A DNA stretch of 64,000 nt from contig CP145409.1 in the NCBI GenBank assembly GCA_036867785.1, positions 372,001 to 436,000 of the forward strand, given 5' to 3'. Numbering within the stretch: the stretch's first letter is position 1; each line of letters begins with the position of its first letter. This DNA comes from Plasmodiophora brassicae. Its lineage: Eukaryota; Endomyxa: Phytomyxea; Phytomyxea; Plasmodiophorida. Of this stretch, positions 1-12,004 are shown piece by piece. The position numbers and the translations under genes were made by a program. The notes below the pieces were generated by a model. It was not told the DNA's origin and searched no databases. It saw only the letters and a program-made list of their open reading frames with translations.

Positions 1-79
1 CTGACAGCGCGCGTCAGTTGTGCCACAGACCAGCATTGCTGTCGCGCTACAGGGTAAGTCGGTCGGTGAGGTCGCTTCG

Positions 80-1478
80 GGGGCGGCCCGCGGCAGGGCG
101 CGTCATGGGCGGGAGGCACCGGTGCCGACTCAGGAACCCGGCGATCGCCTCGACGGACATCATCATGTTGACCGCGGTCGTATCCGTCTGGTCGGCGCGG
201 CGCAACGGTATCGTGACGACGCCGACCAGGTTGCCGTCGGTGCAGAACACGCCGCCACCTGGCGATCGATCCCCGGTTGGCGGTTGTTGTGTCGTCAAGC
301 GACCGCATGGAACAACCTTCTGACCCCGGCAGGCACCTGGCGTCGATGGTCTGCAGGCACCCTGGGCGGATCGTATTGCCGACAACGCCTTTCGACACGC
401 CGTTCTGCATTGCCGCTGGGCAGAACAGCCCGAACGGAGAACTGACCGCGCACACGTCCTGCCCATGGTCCCCCGAACGCCCTAACGTCACCGGGCGCAC
501 GCCCTGCCGCCAACGGACGCGTCAGGGACGACTGAACACACACACACGCGCCTGCCTGCGAGAACGCAGCCGTACAGCTGGTTGGGAAACGTCGGCAGTG
601 ACAACGGCCAGCGCTGCCGGCGACATCAGGTTGTTGACGGCGTCGTTGGATGACGACGCGTACCGCCAGCCGACGGTCCACCCGATCGTCTGCTCCATGA
701 TGGCGCGAAACGCGTCATCGACACAGCTGACCTGTTGGGTGCGATAGTCAGGGCTGAATCGGGCGGCCAGTCCAGAGCGGGTGGACGGACACGACCAACG
801 GCGTCGAGCCGGCAATCGACGGGGTCGGGATGGCCGGGCAGGACGGCCACAATGCCGATATCGTTCTTGTTGAACAGCGACAACGCCGACGCGTTGCAGA
901 GGATTCGAATATGGGAGCGGTTCGCGCCGATCACGATGCCGCTGACGCTGATCGTCGTGCGGCCCGTCCTCCTGGGCGACACTGGTATCAAACCGGGCAC
1001 ACTGTGTCAGGTATCCCCAACTGGCGCGGACGATATGGAGTAGAATGGCAGCGTCGTGCGCAAGCTGGCAGGGCATTCGCCCGTGATTCGAACGAGGACG
1101 CAGGACGTGCGCGGATCAGACGCAAACGTCGTGGTCGCTTTGGCCTCCATAACGATCGTCTTCCCCCGCAAGCAGGCTGCTCCAGGTCAGTGACGGTCGA
1201 GATTCGAGCCAACGTCGGTGGTCACACACACACACACACACTCAGGCAGCTGGGCTTCGCGACCCCGATGTCGAACATCGCCAGCCAGTTCGAAGGCTGC
1301 AACGAACGATGGACGAATTGTGGGCGCAGTACGTGGAGGGTCGACGAAATAACCGGTATACCTCACGCGGGTATCGCTCGAGTTCACGGAGACGGTGGTA
1401 ATGCACGTCACCTGCGATTGACTCGAACCGTTGATGATCGCGGGATTGGCACGTGCTATACGCTTGAGTGAGTTGCAC
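80..1478 (-). CDS. Probable trypsin-fold serine peptidase, multi-exon, poorly resolved
   Basis: Minus-strand pieces in changing frames read like a chymotrypsin/HtrA-type peptidase. Near 890-960 there is an FNKNDIGIVAVLPG segment, like the conserved strand that carries the catalytic Asp in this fold. Near 230-280 there is GGGVFCTDGNLVGVV, like the strand that follows the active-site serine. The canonical GDSGG is not intact in one frame, so an intron boundary or loss of the nucleophile is possible. No start codon or complete exon set could be fixed. The region also holds a CA dinucleotide run at 1222-1240. DEG15/TYSND1-type peroxisomal proteases were considered, but there is not enough to claim that. 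The gene ends close to the left edge and could extend beyond it. Confidence 0.33.
1222..1240. repeat. CA dinucleotide microsatellite
   Basis: A run of about nine CA units lies within the poorly resolved protease-like gene, probably in an intron. Confidence 0.8.
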
Positions 1479-1945
1479 TGGTAAACGTTATCGCAGAACG
1501 CGCCACAGCAGGTATCGTTATGGCTCAGGAGGGGCGTATGCTTGTTTGACTGAGCCCATCCCGTCCGCGAGCCTGTCGATCGCAGGAGATGCTTCGGGTG
1601 TAGCAGGCGTAATCACGGCGGGGCTTTCGCCCCATGAGCTTAGAGTATAGGGATGGACGCTCAGGAAGGCAGGTTGCCTGGGATATTGGACTGCACGACC
1701 GGTCGCAGCCAGACCAAGAATGCAGGCACAACAAGAAAACAGTAGAAGAGGTGCCACGAAGACGGCTGGCTCGAGCAGGCCAACGAGCGGGTTTTACATA
1801 TCGTATAATCTTTACTGGTCTATAGTAGTACCGTGTACACACCAGGTAGATAACCGGGTAGTTCACGTGAAACTAGGTTCATAGGTAGGTCTATGACGAT
1901 GTCACCAAAGACAGTCGGCGTTGCTGGAAAATCGCTGTTTTGACG

Positions 1946-4544
1946 TCACTCTGCGTTGCAGACGCGTGGTATAGGACCATGGAGAACTTGCCGATGATAA
2001 CACTGAGCATTAGGTCCCTGCGGAGAACACTGTTGAGCGGATCGGAAAGCAAGCGCGACGGCAATCGCAGCATACGTGAACAGGTTATTGACGATAATCA
2101 TATAGGAAATGAAAAACCAGGCTGCATTCCATCCTTTAGCGATGATGCTTGCGTACATGAGTGTATGCCAGTTCTAAAGTGACCCATTAGGCAAAGACCC
2201 CCAGTGACCAGTGACTCAATTTACGTACGTCCTTAACCAACATCTGCAGAAGTGACAGTGCGCTGCGAAACATATTGTCAAAGTCGATGGCCGGACGAAC
2301 ATCAGCAGGCAGCAGATCGAACTGCCCTTGCAGGATGAGGACTCCGATAACGGCATATACATAAATAACAAGAAGCAAGATTATGACAAGTTCTCGGAAC
2401 TCAGGGATCACCCGGACGAAGACGAACAGCATATGACGGGCAAACTTTGTACTTGTAAAGATTCGCACAGTGGGCAGTACCAGATACAACCGGAAGATAT
2501 CCTGATGCTGGCCATACGTGAACGTAAAGCCCGACATGCATTGACATATGAAAGTGCCAACGAGCGAGATGGCAATAACGGCCGCTTCAATTCGATGCGA
2601 AAACTGAATTTCATCGACATCTGGGCCCGTGTTATAAGACGAGTAGTTCCAGTAAACGGCGGCAGTGTACGCCCAAATTTTAAGCGATACCTCGATAACC
2701 GAGAACAGAAGCATCGCAATGCAGAGCATGTCAACCATGGCAGGTTGTTCAACCACGCCGTACAGTGAGACAATACTAATCAAAAGGATCGTGAACGCTT
2801 TTACGACGTCATGGTAGGCCTGAGTGTCGAAGAATAATACCCGAAGCGCAAGAAGCCACCCGTATTGTTGAGAAACAGGACTGCTCTGCTTGACGTCTAA
2901 AAGAAACGCCTTCTCAACGCATCTGACAAATTCATCGAGACTAAAGTAGTCCAGCCCAGGCTCGACATGAGGACTGGGATCAAGAAGTCCTGTACCCGAG
3001 GACTTACCAACCTTGCCAACGACACTGCCACCTACGCTGGGTCGCGATTTGCGGCCGCGCGCCATGGCAAGTAGGTTAGGTGGAACGTCGGGGACGGTCT
3101 GCGCAACGGCTTCAGGGATGACAGACATTGAACTTCTCGGCAGACCAAGTTCTGTAGCCAGCGACATTCGAGCAGGATGGTTAACGGTAGAGCCAACCAC
3201 GGGTGGCAGCCGCTGAATGGCTGGGCTGGCATTTGCGGCGTCCCGCTTATTGACGACGACACTCCTGCGAAACGGCGGCGAAATGCCCGATGGCCCGAGC
3301 AATCCACCTGGCGTTAAACTGCCGCCCCTGTGCATCCCGGTGTCATGTTTCGCTACACCAAATGATGGAGTTAGGACAGCGGATTGCCGAGCAGAAACGT
3401 CACTCTGCCGGATATCAGCTGGCTCTGGATGCGGTACAGAGACATTGACAACGGTTGACGTTCGACCAGCAGACGTTGGGGCAGACGCAGGACGGACAGT
3501 GACGGATCCTCGCGAGACACCGTTTCTTGATCCCGTCATTGGATCAGTAGTGAGCGTTGATTTTCGCACTGGGGTGGACATCGTCGTCGGCTGACGTATT
3601 TCGTCAATAACCCCATCAGCCTGCTCGACGGACAGTCCGGTTCGGGCGAATTGCAGAAAGTGTCTGACATCAGAAACGGCCAGTTGATTGTCTTCGTCGA
3701 AATCCAACAGAATGAAAGCGGCCAGGATCCCCGACCTCGAGTACACGCTTTTGTACGAATGGTGCCGGAGCTTCTGTTGTTCGAACGACGATGTCAGCGT
3801 ACCGATTGTCAGGCCCCAAACGAAATGGTTCCCGACTAAGAAAACGAACAGGAACAGCACAGCGTACAGCGGGTCTACCGCAGTAGCGGGATAGAACACT
3901 TCGCTGAAATTATTCGTTCCCGTCAGAAATATAAAGCAGGCTGTGAGTGACCGGACAATGTTGTCGAAGCTTGAGCTGAGGACGTCAATATTAATTACGA
4001 GACGGAAAAGAACAAGAAACAGGCATGAAATAGCGACGATCACATAGAGGTAAAGGACAAAGACTTTGAGGGCGTCCATCAGGGTTCGGGCGAACAGTTT
4101 CAAACCCTCTTGGCACTGGCTGTTGACAAATAGGTAGAGTAGCGGTCGCAGCGGAAAGAAATATTCAATGCTACGATTGCTTGAGACTATGACGATCCAG
4201 TCAATTAAGATGACGGAATAGGTAAGAACAAGTATGACGTCTCCTAATTGTAGACGAGTCGGAAGCGCTTCTTTCAGGGCAGATTCCCTGATTACAGGGT
4301 CCGCTGTTGATCGCCAGGCCCGAACCCAAGTATACTTTGTGAGCAATCGTGCAAGGATGAAAAGAAACTCGGACAGCAAGCATACACCTTCAATTATCTG
4401 GACAGATAGAGCGACTCCTTGCGTCAACATGGCATCGGATGATACCGGTTTCGCGAAGGTTAACGCCAAGTGGAACACAATAACAATGGCCAGTACCTGT
4501 TTGACTATGGAATTTTGAATCAAACGGTAGATACGCAGAGGCAT
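1946..4544 (-). CDS. Two-pore cation channel (TPC family) with EF-hand linker
   Basis: Two six-helix channel repeats lie in one chain, the TPC layout of endolysosomal or vacuolar voltage-gated Ca2+/Na+ channels. Exon 1 (4544-2229, 772 codons) ends in repeat II. A GT-AG intron at 2228-2174 (55 nt) joins it in phase to exon 2 (2173-1946), giving 847 residues. The join rebuilds the second pore, FRSALSLLQMLVKD followed by NWHTLMYA, which matches the NNWHVIM-type filter region of TPCs. Pore I is SLTACFIFLTGTNNFSEVF near residue 206. A single EF-hand loop (DFDEDNQLAVSD) lies near residue 280, followed by a long Ser/Pro/Arg-rich linker of about 250 residues that looks disordered. Plant TPC1 carries two EF-hands; only one is evident here. 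The last ~35 residues are weakly supported and may hide another intron. Confidence 0.85.
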
Positions 4545-4796
4545 CCCTGATCTATGGTTCTCAAGAAGGCAGATGTGAAGGACATTTAGACCATTGTTGC
4601 CTACAGTGAAGTGATATCAACGCACCAATCGTCAGATCATGATTACATACACACTCACTGTCTTGAATATGGCGACAGGCCCTGCTCCATGCATGGTAAC
4701 GGAACTCAGTACTGTCAATCGGTTGGTTCAAACGGTGACGCGACGCTGACTCGTCGCGAAGCCACGACGACGATCGGGCATCCTGGATTATCGGTT

Positions 4797-7700
4797 CTAT
4801 TGCAGTCTGATCAAGGAATCAGTAAGCGAACCCTGCCAGGCAAGCAGATAACAGCATACCTTGAAAGCATCCAGCTGCGTGAACTTCCCCGGCTTGTTGA
4901 GTTTCGCTTGTCGAATCGACTGCAGCAGGTTGACCTGGGAGCGACTTTGCTTGCGTTCGACGTTAAGAGCGTCAGTCAGCCAAGAATACGCCTTCCCAAT
5001 AATCCAGTTCATGGAAAAGAGCAACGTAACGATAATGACAACGCCTGACAGCGTTCGGGTATGCGCGTCATCAACATCTCCGACAAGGGTCATCCGGGGC
5101 ACCATCGCAACAGCGAGCCAATCGTTTCCATTTCGTGCGGCCTGGAGTGTCGAACACCAGGTCATCGGCTGCGTTTGATCCCTTGCAATTTCCCCATTTC
5201 CATTCGCTGGCAGCGAGCGAGGGTTCGCGACCAGTAATGTGGCAAGACTTCGGACCCGAGGGTCACTTGATTGCGTCGCATCGGATAACACCTCCTTTGA
5301 GTTCGAAGCGGCTACCAACCCGTACCGTACGTCATCGTAAGCCGTATTTCGCTCAAGAATGAACACTGATGCGTCCGCAGATGTCATAGACGCCAGTTGT
5401 GTCAAACCGGATTGAATGATGCCGATGTCCGTTTCAATTGTGACATCGGTAGCGTTGGACGAAGAAGGTAGTTGAGACCGGTAACTAAGTCCAGGCCGTC
5501 CATCCATCAAGACGGCGTTGTTGAATGGGTCGAGTACAGTGTTGCAGAAAACATCGACGACCGCTGATCCAGACAGCTTTTCAACGCAGGTGCCCGTCTC
5601 AGAAACGAGCGTGGAACCGTCTGCGGTCATGCCCCGCACCGATCGATCCGGCAACCTGAAGTAGACAGACGAAATTGCCCAGGATCCCCACGCAGGCATA
5701 ACGACATTGTTCAAGAGGTGGTCAACATTGACCGTGCTGGACAGCGAGAACGACGCTGAGCGGATTAACGAGGCCGCCTGTTTCTGCTTGCGAAGTATCG
5801 TCTGAACAGTACCAGCAACGCCCTGCGCAATGGTGAACATGACCAAGTCGATTTGCCGGCCATCACTGGAGCTAGTGTAGCCGGTCCATGTGAGCCAGAC
5901 CAGAATGGTTGCACAAACGAGACCGACCAGAGCCCATCGCCTATATCGATTATTCCGTACCCAGCGAGGTGCGTTTCTCTGCGAAACAACCCGATAGACC
6001 GACGTAGCGAATACCGCGCAGAACAACACACCTGCAGCGAATAGCCCATAGATGTACCAGTCTGGTGCGACCTGACTGATAGATGACCGGTCGTGCGCAA
6101 CATAAACCTAAACGTAGGAGGATATGAGACTGAGCAGTCAGCCCGACAATGGTTTCCTACCAGGTCCCCCATGGCAGAACGCGAGAAAACAACCGGGGCG
6201 TGGGTGTACTGGCCCAGCTTCATCGTGTCCGAATTGTAGATCAACGAGCCTTGTAGCGCAGCAGATGTCCACTGTGGCTGCGTTGCTGCCAGAACAACGC
6301 CGGTCGACTTCTGAATAAGCATAACATCGCCCGTACGTCGGTTGTCGCTAGCTGCGAGAAGCGAGGACGATACGAGAGACAGCGGAACGTCGACACGCAC
6401 GCAACCAGTCATGCGACTCGCGTTGGAATAGTTTTGGACACTCTTCCAAGGTGACGCCACTGATATGCCGTACTCACTGGCTTCGGAACGACCGTTGGGT
6501 ATTACAGCAATAATGGAGGGGGACCAAATTGCTCTCGTCGGTCCCGAACTAGTTGCGTTAAGCAAGCACCCCATCAAAAGAGCAGTGCCATCCATACGTG
6601 CAGCAACCTGGCCGGTTGACCAATCAGAGTCTCCAGCAAACAAGTATCTTCCATCTTCGAACGCCATGGTTCGCGCAGCGTTCGGAAACGTGGACGCTTG
6701 ACTGGTCAACATCGATGCAGCCAGGGCGTCGCCATACCCAGCCAACAAGGCAGAAGTAGTTTGTGCTGCTATTTGCTGATCAATTATAGCACCAGCCACA
6801 GCTTCTCGAGCAACCCTCTGCATAGCATTAGTGGAAACCTGCGAGGTTCCTTGCAAAGATTTAAAGAATGCATCCGAACACGAGAAAGATAACCCTCCAA
6901 TGCCTGCCAACGCGACAAGAACAACGACCACAGTTAACACATATATCGTGGCCGTGATTGAAATTGAGGTAGGAGTGGGCAGTGGTTGCCGAGTGCCGGG
7001 ATGTGGGATGATGTGTGGTAGGGTAATCCCAGCGTAAGCATTGAGCTTCTGAGACTTCCGACGATGATGGTTCCCCGTCATCAGGGACGGCCTTCTGTAG
7101 AGCATGACAGCCAGAAGGTTGTCAATCTTGTTGAGGAACCCTTCCCCAACTGCAGAATTCGGTTGCACTTCAAGGTCACGCATCAGCATGATGGTGTTCG
7201 CGGTTTGGGAGAGCAACAAGCAAACATCAGCACCATACGAGCGCATCATTGCATCTGGCCTCCGGAACAGAAAGGTGCACATGCGCTGATACTTCTGCTG
7301 TTCATCTCGGTTCGGCGTAGTTCCCTGACAGACCGTCGCCAGCAGATTGGCATTTGAAGAGTTTCGAACAGACGTTTGGAATTTGTCGAAGAACATTCGA
7401 AACTGGGCATTGCATGCTTCTTTTTCGCTGGACATCCACTGCTGCGTGAACACGGATTTCAAATCCAAGCATGAGAAGTCGGCATTCCGAATCCTCCTGC
7501 GTTGTGCTCGCTCATAAAGTCGAGCCTGATACAGCGCTTTGAAGAGCATATTAGAATTGGCGGGTACTGGCGATCCAGCGCCCATCGGCGTCGGTGTTGA
7601 CGATGATATCAGCTTTCCAGCGGCACTGAGCGCTGAAGCAGTTCGACAGTGTCGTCGATGAGGGCTCGCCTCGTTGTGGCTGGCCGCCGATGCGACTTCG

Positions 7701-8026
7701 GTGGCTCGCTCAGACGGAGGTGCAAACGTCGCCAGGAAATCCCATATTCCCATCTCATCGAGAAAATTCAACGCACATACAACCTTCCTGATATCTGTCA
7801 GCGAATGCTGAGCTGTTAAAGTTGTGGCCGAAACGGGAGGCGACCGTCCCCCAAGCTTAGCCGTCTGTTGGCTCTGCAGCGGCCGTCTCTGAATCGATTT
7901 TAACGCGAAGGCTGCGACGCCGAGCCCGAAGCTGTCCAGCTCAACGTCGCCCGAGTCCGCCTGAACAGAGCTGGGCCCGATCGCGACCGGCACCGATGTT
8001 CCATTGCCGGCGCGCTCAGGAAGCAT
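4797..8026 (-). CDS. Large membrane protein with two extracytoplasmic sensor-like regions
   Basis: The start is the ATG at 8026; the longer open frame begins with a non-ATG codon. Exon 1 (8026-6161) and exon 2 (6107-4797) join in phase across a 53-nt GT-AG intron, giving 1058 residues. Residues 1-350 are soluble with no recognised domain. A helix near 356-382 is followed by about 250 residues with a Cache-like feel (SDWSTGQVAARMDG, many N-x-S/T sites). After the intron come two close helices (WYIYGLFAAGVLFCAVFA and WALVGLVCATILVWLTW), a second extracytoplasmic region with DRSVRGMTADGS, a final helix (LSGVVIIVTLLFSMNWIIG) and a short charged tail. No kinase, cyclase or GGDEF-like output domain is visible. 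The Cache assignment is inferred from layout, not from a decisive motif. Confidence 0.6.
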
Positions 8027-8035
8027 GGCTGACAA

Positions 8036-8350
8036 ACCTATATGTCATATCGCGTACCGTACCCCAAACGATCATGTGCCGCTTCATAACGACGACGCAA
8101 TCGGGTCTGTTCGTTTGGACCGCGTCCCCGGCACTGCAAAAGGAGTTCTGGCGGCTTGTTTGCGTCATCGTTTTGCGTTGACGTGAGCGTGGACGCGAGG
8201 TGCGAACTCCGCCACGGCATGGCCATGCATCATGCATGTGCCCCTGCGGGCCCCCCCAAACAACGGGGTACGTCGTCCGTGCGGACTTGAGAGGGGCACC
8301 TGCACTAGGGGAAACGGCAGTGAAGATTTCCGCGGTGGATACGTCGTCGC
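8036..8350. promoter_or_regulatory. Divergent intergenic region
   Basis: About 315 bases separate the minus-strand sensor-like membrane protein from the plus-strand SMP-type gene. No gene, repeat or clear TATA element is seen. It presumably holds both promoters, judged only from orientation. Confidence 0.4.
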
Positions 8351-10314
8351 ATGACTCTCAGGCGATCGGTGACGTTGCCATGTCCGGGGCTAGTCACTAT
8401 ACACGTCGACAGCAAGCCGCGTAACGCCGTCGACGTAGACCTGTTGTGCGAGGGGGCATCATGCCGTCGCCTGTACCTGCAACTGGGCGTACACGTTCTT
8501 CTCGGGGTCGCATGGGTCTTCGCCGTTTGCCTCACGCTGTTCATCATATCGTTGACCTGGGCGGTTCTGTTCCTGGAGCCTATTGCGCAACCACACCGAC
8601 CGCTGATGCCCGCATCCCAAATGACCGATCAGCAGCAGCTGCAGGCATTGTCGGCATCAGCAGAGTTCGGACAGTCGATCCTCCAGACCGCGCTCTACGA
8701 CTGGAAGTCGGGTGACGAAGTCCAGACGGTGATTAACGGGATGCTGTCCAAGTACGGGGTCCCCAGGTCGCGGGTTCACACATTCGAAATCAAGCCTAAA
8801 TCGATGGGCCCCACCCAGATCAACACTGTCGCGCCGTTCGTCCTCAACCTGGTCGGGCACAAAGACGATTCGTTCGAGTTCGACGGTGAAGTTAATGTTC
8901 CATTTGCGAAAGCCGATGTCGAGGTCCTGGGACTCCGCGGGTCATTCAAGAATGTCGGTAGCAAGTCAAGGGTGACGCTAGTAATCCCGAAGGACATTCA
9001 CGATGTTGGCGTCCAGTTCAAGTCCATCGACGCGCTTGCATTCGATGGCCAGCATCGTTCCCGGATGCAACGGTCGTTCATGAATCTGCTCGGGCGCATG
9101 TATCCTGGGACCGTCAAGCCTATCGCACGGTTGCCTGCTCTGGAATCCAAACTTAGACTTCTGGAAATGGTCAACCAGGTCGGTTTCAGTTTTTTAGCCT
9201 CATGATGATGATGAACTCGACAACTTACTAAGCGTGCTGCATGTAGGTCAGCGAAGATGACCGGTACCAGAGGGTCAAGTTCGTCGCAGCGACGCACCTT
9301 AACAATGACCAGCACCAAGGTGAAGACGTCATTCGGCAGCGGATTCGTGCTGATCAAGAACGGGCTTTCAAGCACGTCCCAAAGGGGTATGCGCGAGGTG
9401 CTGATGGCACTATGCATGTGCCCGAGGCTTTTAAGAGCCTATCGCGGGAGCAGCGCGAGACGAGTCTCGCATCGTGGACGGCACTCTATCAGAAGTTCAT
9501 GTACACGTTCGCCTTGGACGATAACTCTATGCACATGGTTCGGAAAACGATTGTTGCCATCTGTCAAGAGGAATTCCTTGGCGTTAAACCCGTTCTACGT
9601 TCACTGGATCTTGGCATCCGTTCCTCGGAGTAAGATACGCCCATGGTTGCACCGTTATTCCATGTGCAATGCTAATTTGTTGCACAATCAGGGACGTACT
9701 TGCAGTCCGCTTGCTGCCTTTTCAGGACCCTCGCCCGTTCACTTATAAGACGTGGTTCGATTGGGAAATTCCCAACTTCTGCATGCGTCTGGGCCTGGAT
9801 GGCTTTAATGGCGGGTCGTACATGGAATTCGAGGTAGTCGCCGCTTCGTATCACGACGTTCCCACGGGTTAACATATCAGAACAGGTGTCGAACATTGCT
9901 ATGCGCGGCCCAGCGACTGTGCAAACGATCCACCCTCTACTGATGCACCGGTCGTACGCAACGTTGCAATTCGATGCCGTGCCAGCGATCACGTTCGACT
10001 TCCGCCTTGACCACGATTCACTGCATCTTTTCCATTCCCGGCTGCCGGCAAACTTCTTTGGAGTAAACGTTCGGGCTACCGTGCTGGACACGTTCACAAC
10101 GCTCCTCGCCCGACCGCTGGTCGCGAAGATGCTCTCGCTGGTGTTCACGTCGTGCACGTATCCGAACACGCTGTCCGTCCCATGGATCACGGACCCGTCC
10201 AAGCTCCTGTTCTCGTCGGACGACCACCAGAAGATCTATCGAGCTCTGCGCGTCAAGCTCTGGAGGGTGCAGACCCGGCAACTGAACGTCACGATTGACG
10301 GGACAGCGTACTAG
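8351..10314 (+). CDS. SMP-like lipid-transfer membrane protein, paralogue A
   Basis: This membrane-anchored protein has one strong N-terminal helix (VAWVFAVCLTLFIISLTW). Exon 1 runs to about 9198 and resumes at 9247 (VSEDDRYQRVKFVAATH). Later exons carry LRSLDLGIRSSE, a DPRPFTYKTWFDWEIPNFCM stretch and VSNIAMRGPATVQTI followed by LQFDAVPAITFDFRLD. That order (short-helix region, L-x-L-G-x-x, amphipathic strands, then an aromatic/Pro-Pro-like xxFDF strand) is the pattern of SMP/TULIP lipid-binding domains of membrane contact sites. Paralogue B at 19490-21482 has the same N-terminal helix followed by REQQLQAM (here DQQQLQAL) and the same C-terminal SVPWxxDxxxxxFSSD block. The SMP assignment is my inference from strand order; the paralogy is directly visible. 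The stop is at 10312-10314. Confidence 0.6.
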
Positions 10315-10456
10315 ACTAGATTAACATACATTTTAAGCCCAATGAGTAATACACACGCTAGCGTACTACACGTTTGTATAACAGCTGTAAACAATAGTGA
10401 AGGAGCGGCATTATTACTGTTTCTAAAACGAGCGGTATTAATTAATAATTGAGGTG

Positions 10457-11947
10457 ATGAAGGGCGGCGTCATTTTTTCCGGCGTCGGCCAACGCCGAAT
10501 GTCGATTCTGTTCCTGATTGCGGGCGCGCTGATCAGCGCCGTCATCTGGCTGCGATGGGAGGCGCCGCGCCGACCCAGGCATGATGTCGCGTTCTTCCAT
10601 CCGTTCTGGTACGTGCGTGCCTGCGTCGTGCGATCCGGAGCCGGTTGCTGACGACGGCGCGCGGGGGGCAGTGCGGGGGCCGGCGGCGGCGAGCGCGTCC
10701 TCTGGCACTGTATCAAAGCGCTGCAGGCGCGGTATTCGTCATCGATTTCGATCACGATCTACTGTGCCGACGACCACACGACGACCGCGGACCGGATCCT
10801 CGCCCAGGCGCAACGATGCTTCGGCCTGGACCCGTTATCCCGCATCACGTTCGTTCCCGTTCGAGGCTGGAAGCTTATCGATCCGTCCATCTACCCTGTC
10901 CTCACCCTTCTCCTGCAAAGCCTTGGCTCCGTCGTTCTCGCCTTCGAATGCCTGGTCCGGCATCGTCCCGGGACCTTCATCGATACGACCGGGTTCGCGT
11001 TCACCTACCCGTTGGCGCGGCACATCTTCCGATGCGCTGTCATCACGTACACACACTACCCGACGATCAGCACCGACATGCTCGACGCTGTCCGGTCGCG
11101 ACGAGCGGCGTACAATAACAATGCACGAATCGCTGCGAGTTCGGCCGGCAGCGCCGCCAAGCTGAGGTACTACAGAGCGTTCGCGATGCTCTACGGGTTC
11201 GTCGGTCGCTCGGCAGATGCGATCATGGTGAACTCAGCGTGGACCCGCGATCATATTGCTCAGATATGGGGCTGCCCGGGCCGGTGCACGATCGTGTATC
11301 CGCCATGCGACACAAAGGCGCTGAGTGCGTTGCCATTGGGTAAACGTCGGCCGTGGATCGTGAGCGTTGCCCAATTCCGCCCCGAGAAGAACCACGAGAT
11401 GCAACTCGATGCCCTACATCGCGTTCTTCGCGCGCTGCCTGCACATCGACAGGAAATTCGTCTGGTCCTGGTTGGCGGCGTTCGTAACGCCGCTGACCAA
11501 CAGCGGGTCGACCTGTTGCTGAAGAAGGCAGACGATCTGGGGATCAGGAGTTCGATTGACGTGCACACGAATGCGAGCTTCGACACGCTCGTGTCTCTAC
11601 TGGCAGAATCGTTCATCGGGCTGCATACGATGTGGAACGAGCACTTTGGCATCGGCGTCGTCGAGTACATGGCCGCCGGGCTAGTCGCTGTGGCACATAA
11701 TTCGGGCGGGCCGCGATCGGACATCATCGTGCCCAGTTCGGGGCCCGACGCCGTTGGCTATCTGGCTGACGATTCCAGCGATGCCTTTGCGGACGTTCTC
11801 GTTGGCGTTCTGCGACGCCTCCTGGACGGCGGGGACGAGCAAGTCGGTCTTCGCGAACGCGGCCGCCGTCGAGCGCACACGTTCTCGGACGAGGCGTTCC
11901 AGCGCGGGTTCCTCCGCTGTGTCGAACCCGTCCTGCAAACGCAGTGA
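10457..11947 (+). CDS. ALG11: ALG11, GDP-Man:Man3GlcNAc2-PP-dolichol alpha-1,2-mannosyltransferase
   Basis: The product is a GT4 glycosyltransferase that adds the fourth and fifth mannoses to the dolichol-linked oligosaccharide on the cytosolic face of the ER. Exon 1 (10457-10608) and exon 2 (10672-11947) are joined across a 63-nt GT-AG intron, giving 475 residues. The join rebuilds the diagnostic AFFHPF-CAGAGGGERVLWH block. Other ALG11 signatures are GFAFTYPL, THYPTISTDML, VNSAWT, VYPPCD, VAQFRPEKNH, GLHTMWNEHFGIGVVEYMAAG and AHNSGGPRSDI. An N-terminal helix (ILFLIAGALISAVIWL) would anchor it in the ER. The ATG at 10457 gives the expected short N-terminus. The identification is very secure. 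Confidence 0.95.
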
Positions 11948-12004
11948 TCTCGCAGGGTCCTTTGCCGCCGTTAGAATATTCAGATAAACGTATTCGGTTT
12001 CATA

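Noticed and set aside
20-1471. Several long overlapping plus-strand open frames at the left edge
   Set aside because: They are Arg/Thr/Pro-rich and lack domains, and the minus strand has protease-like segments there.
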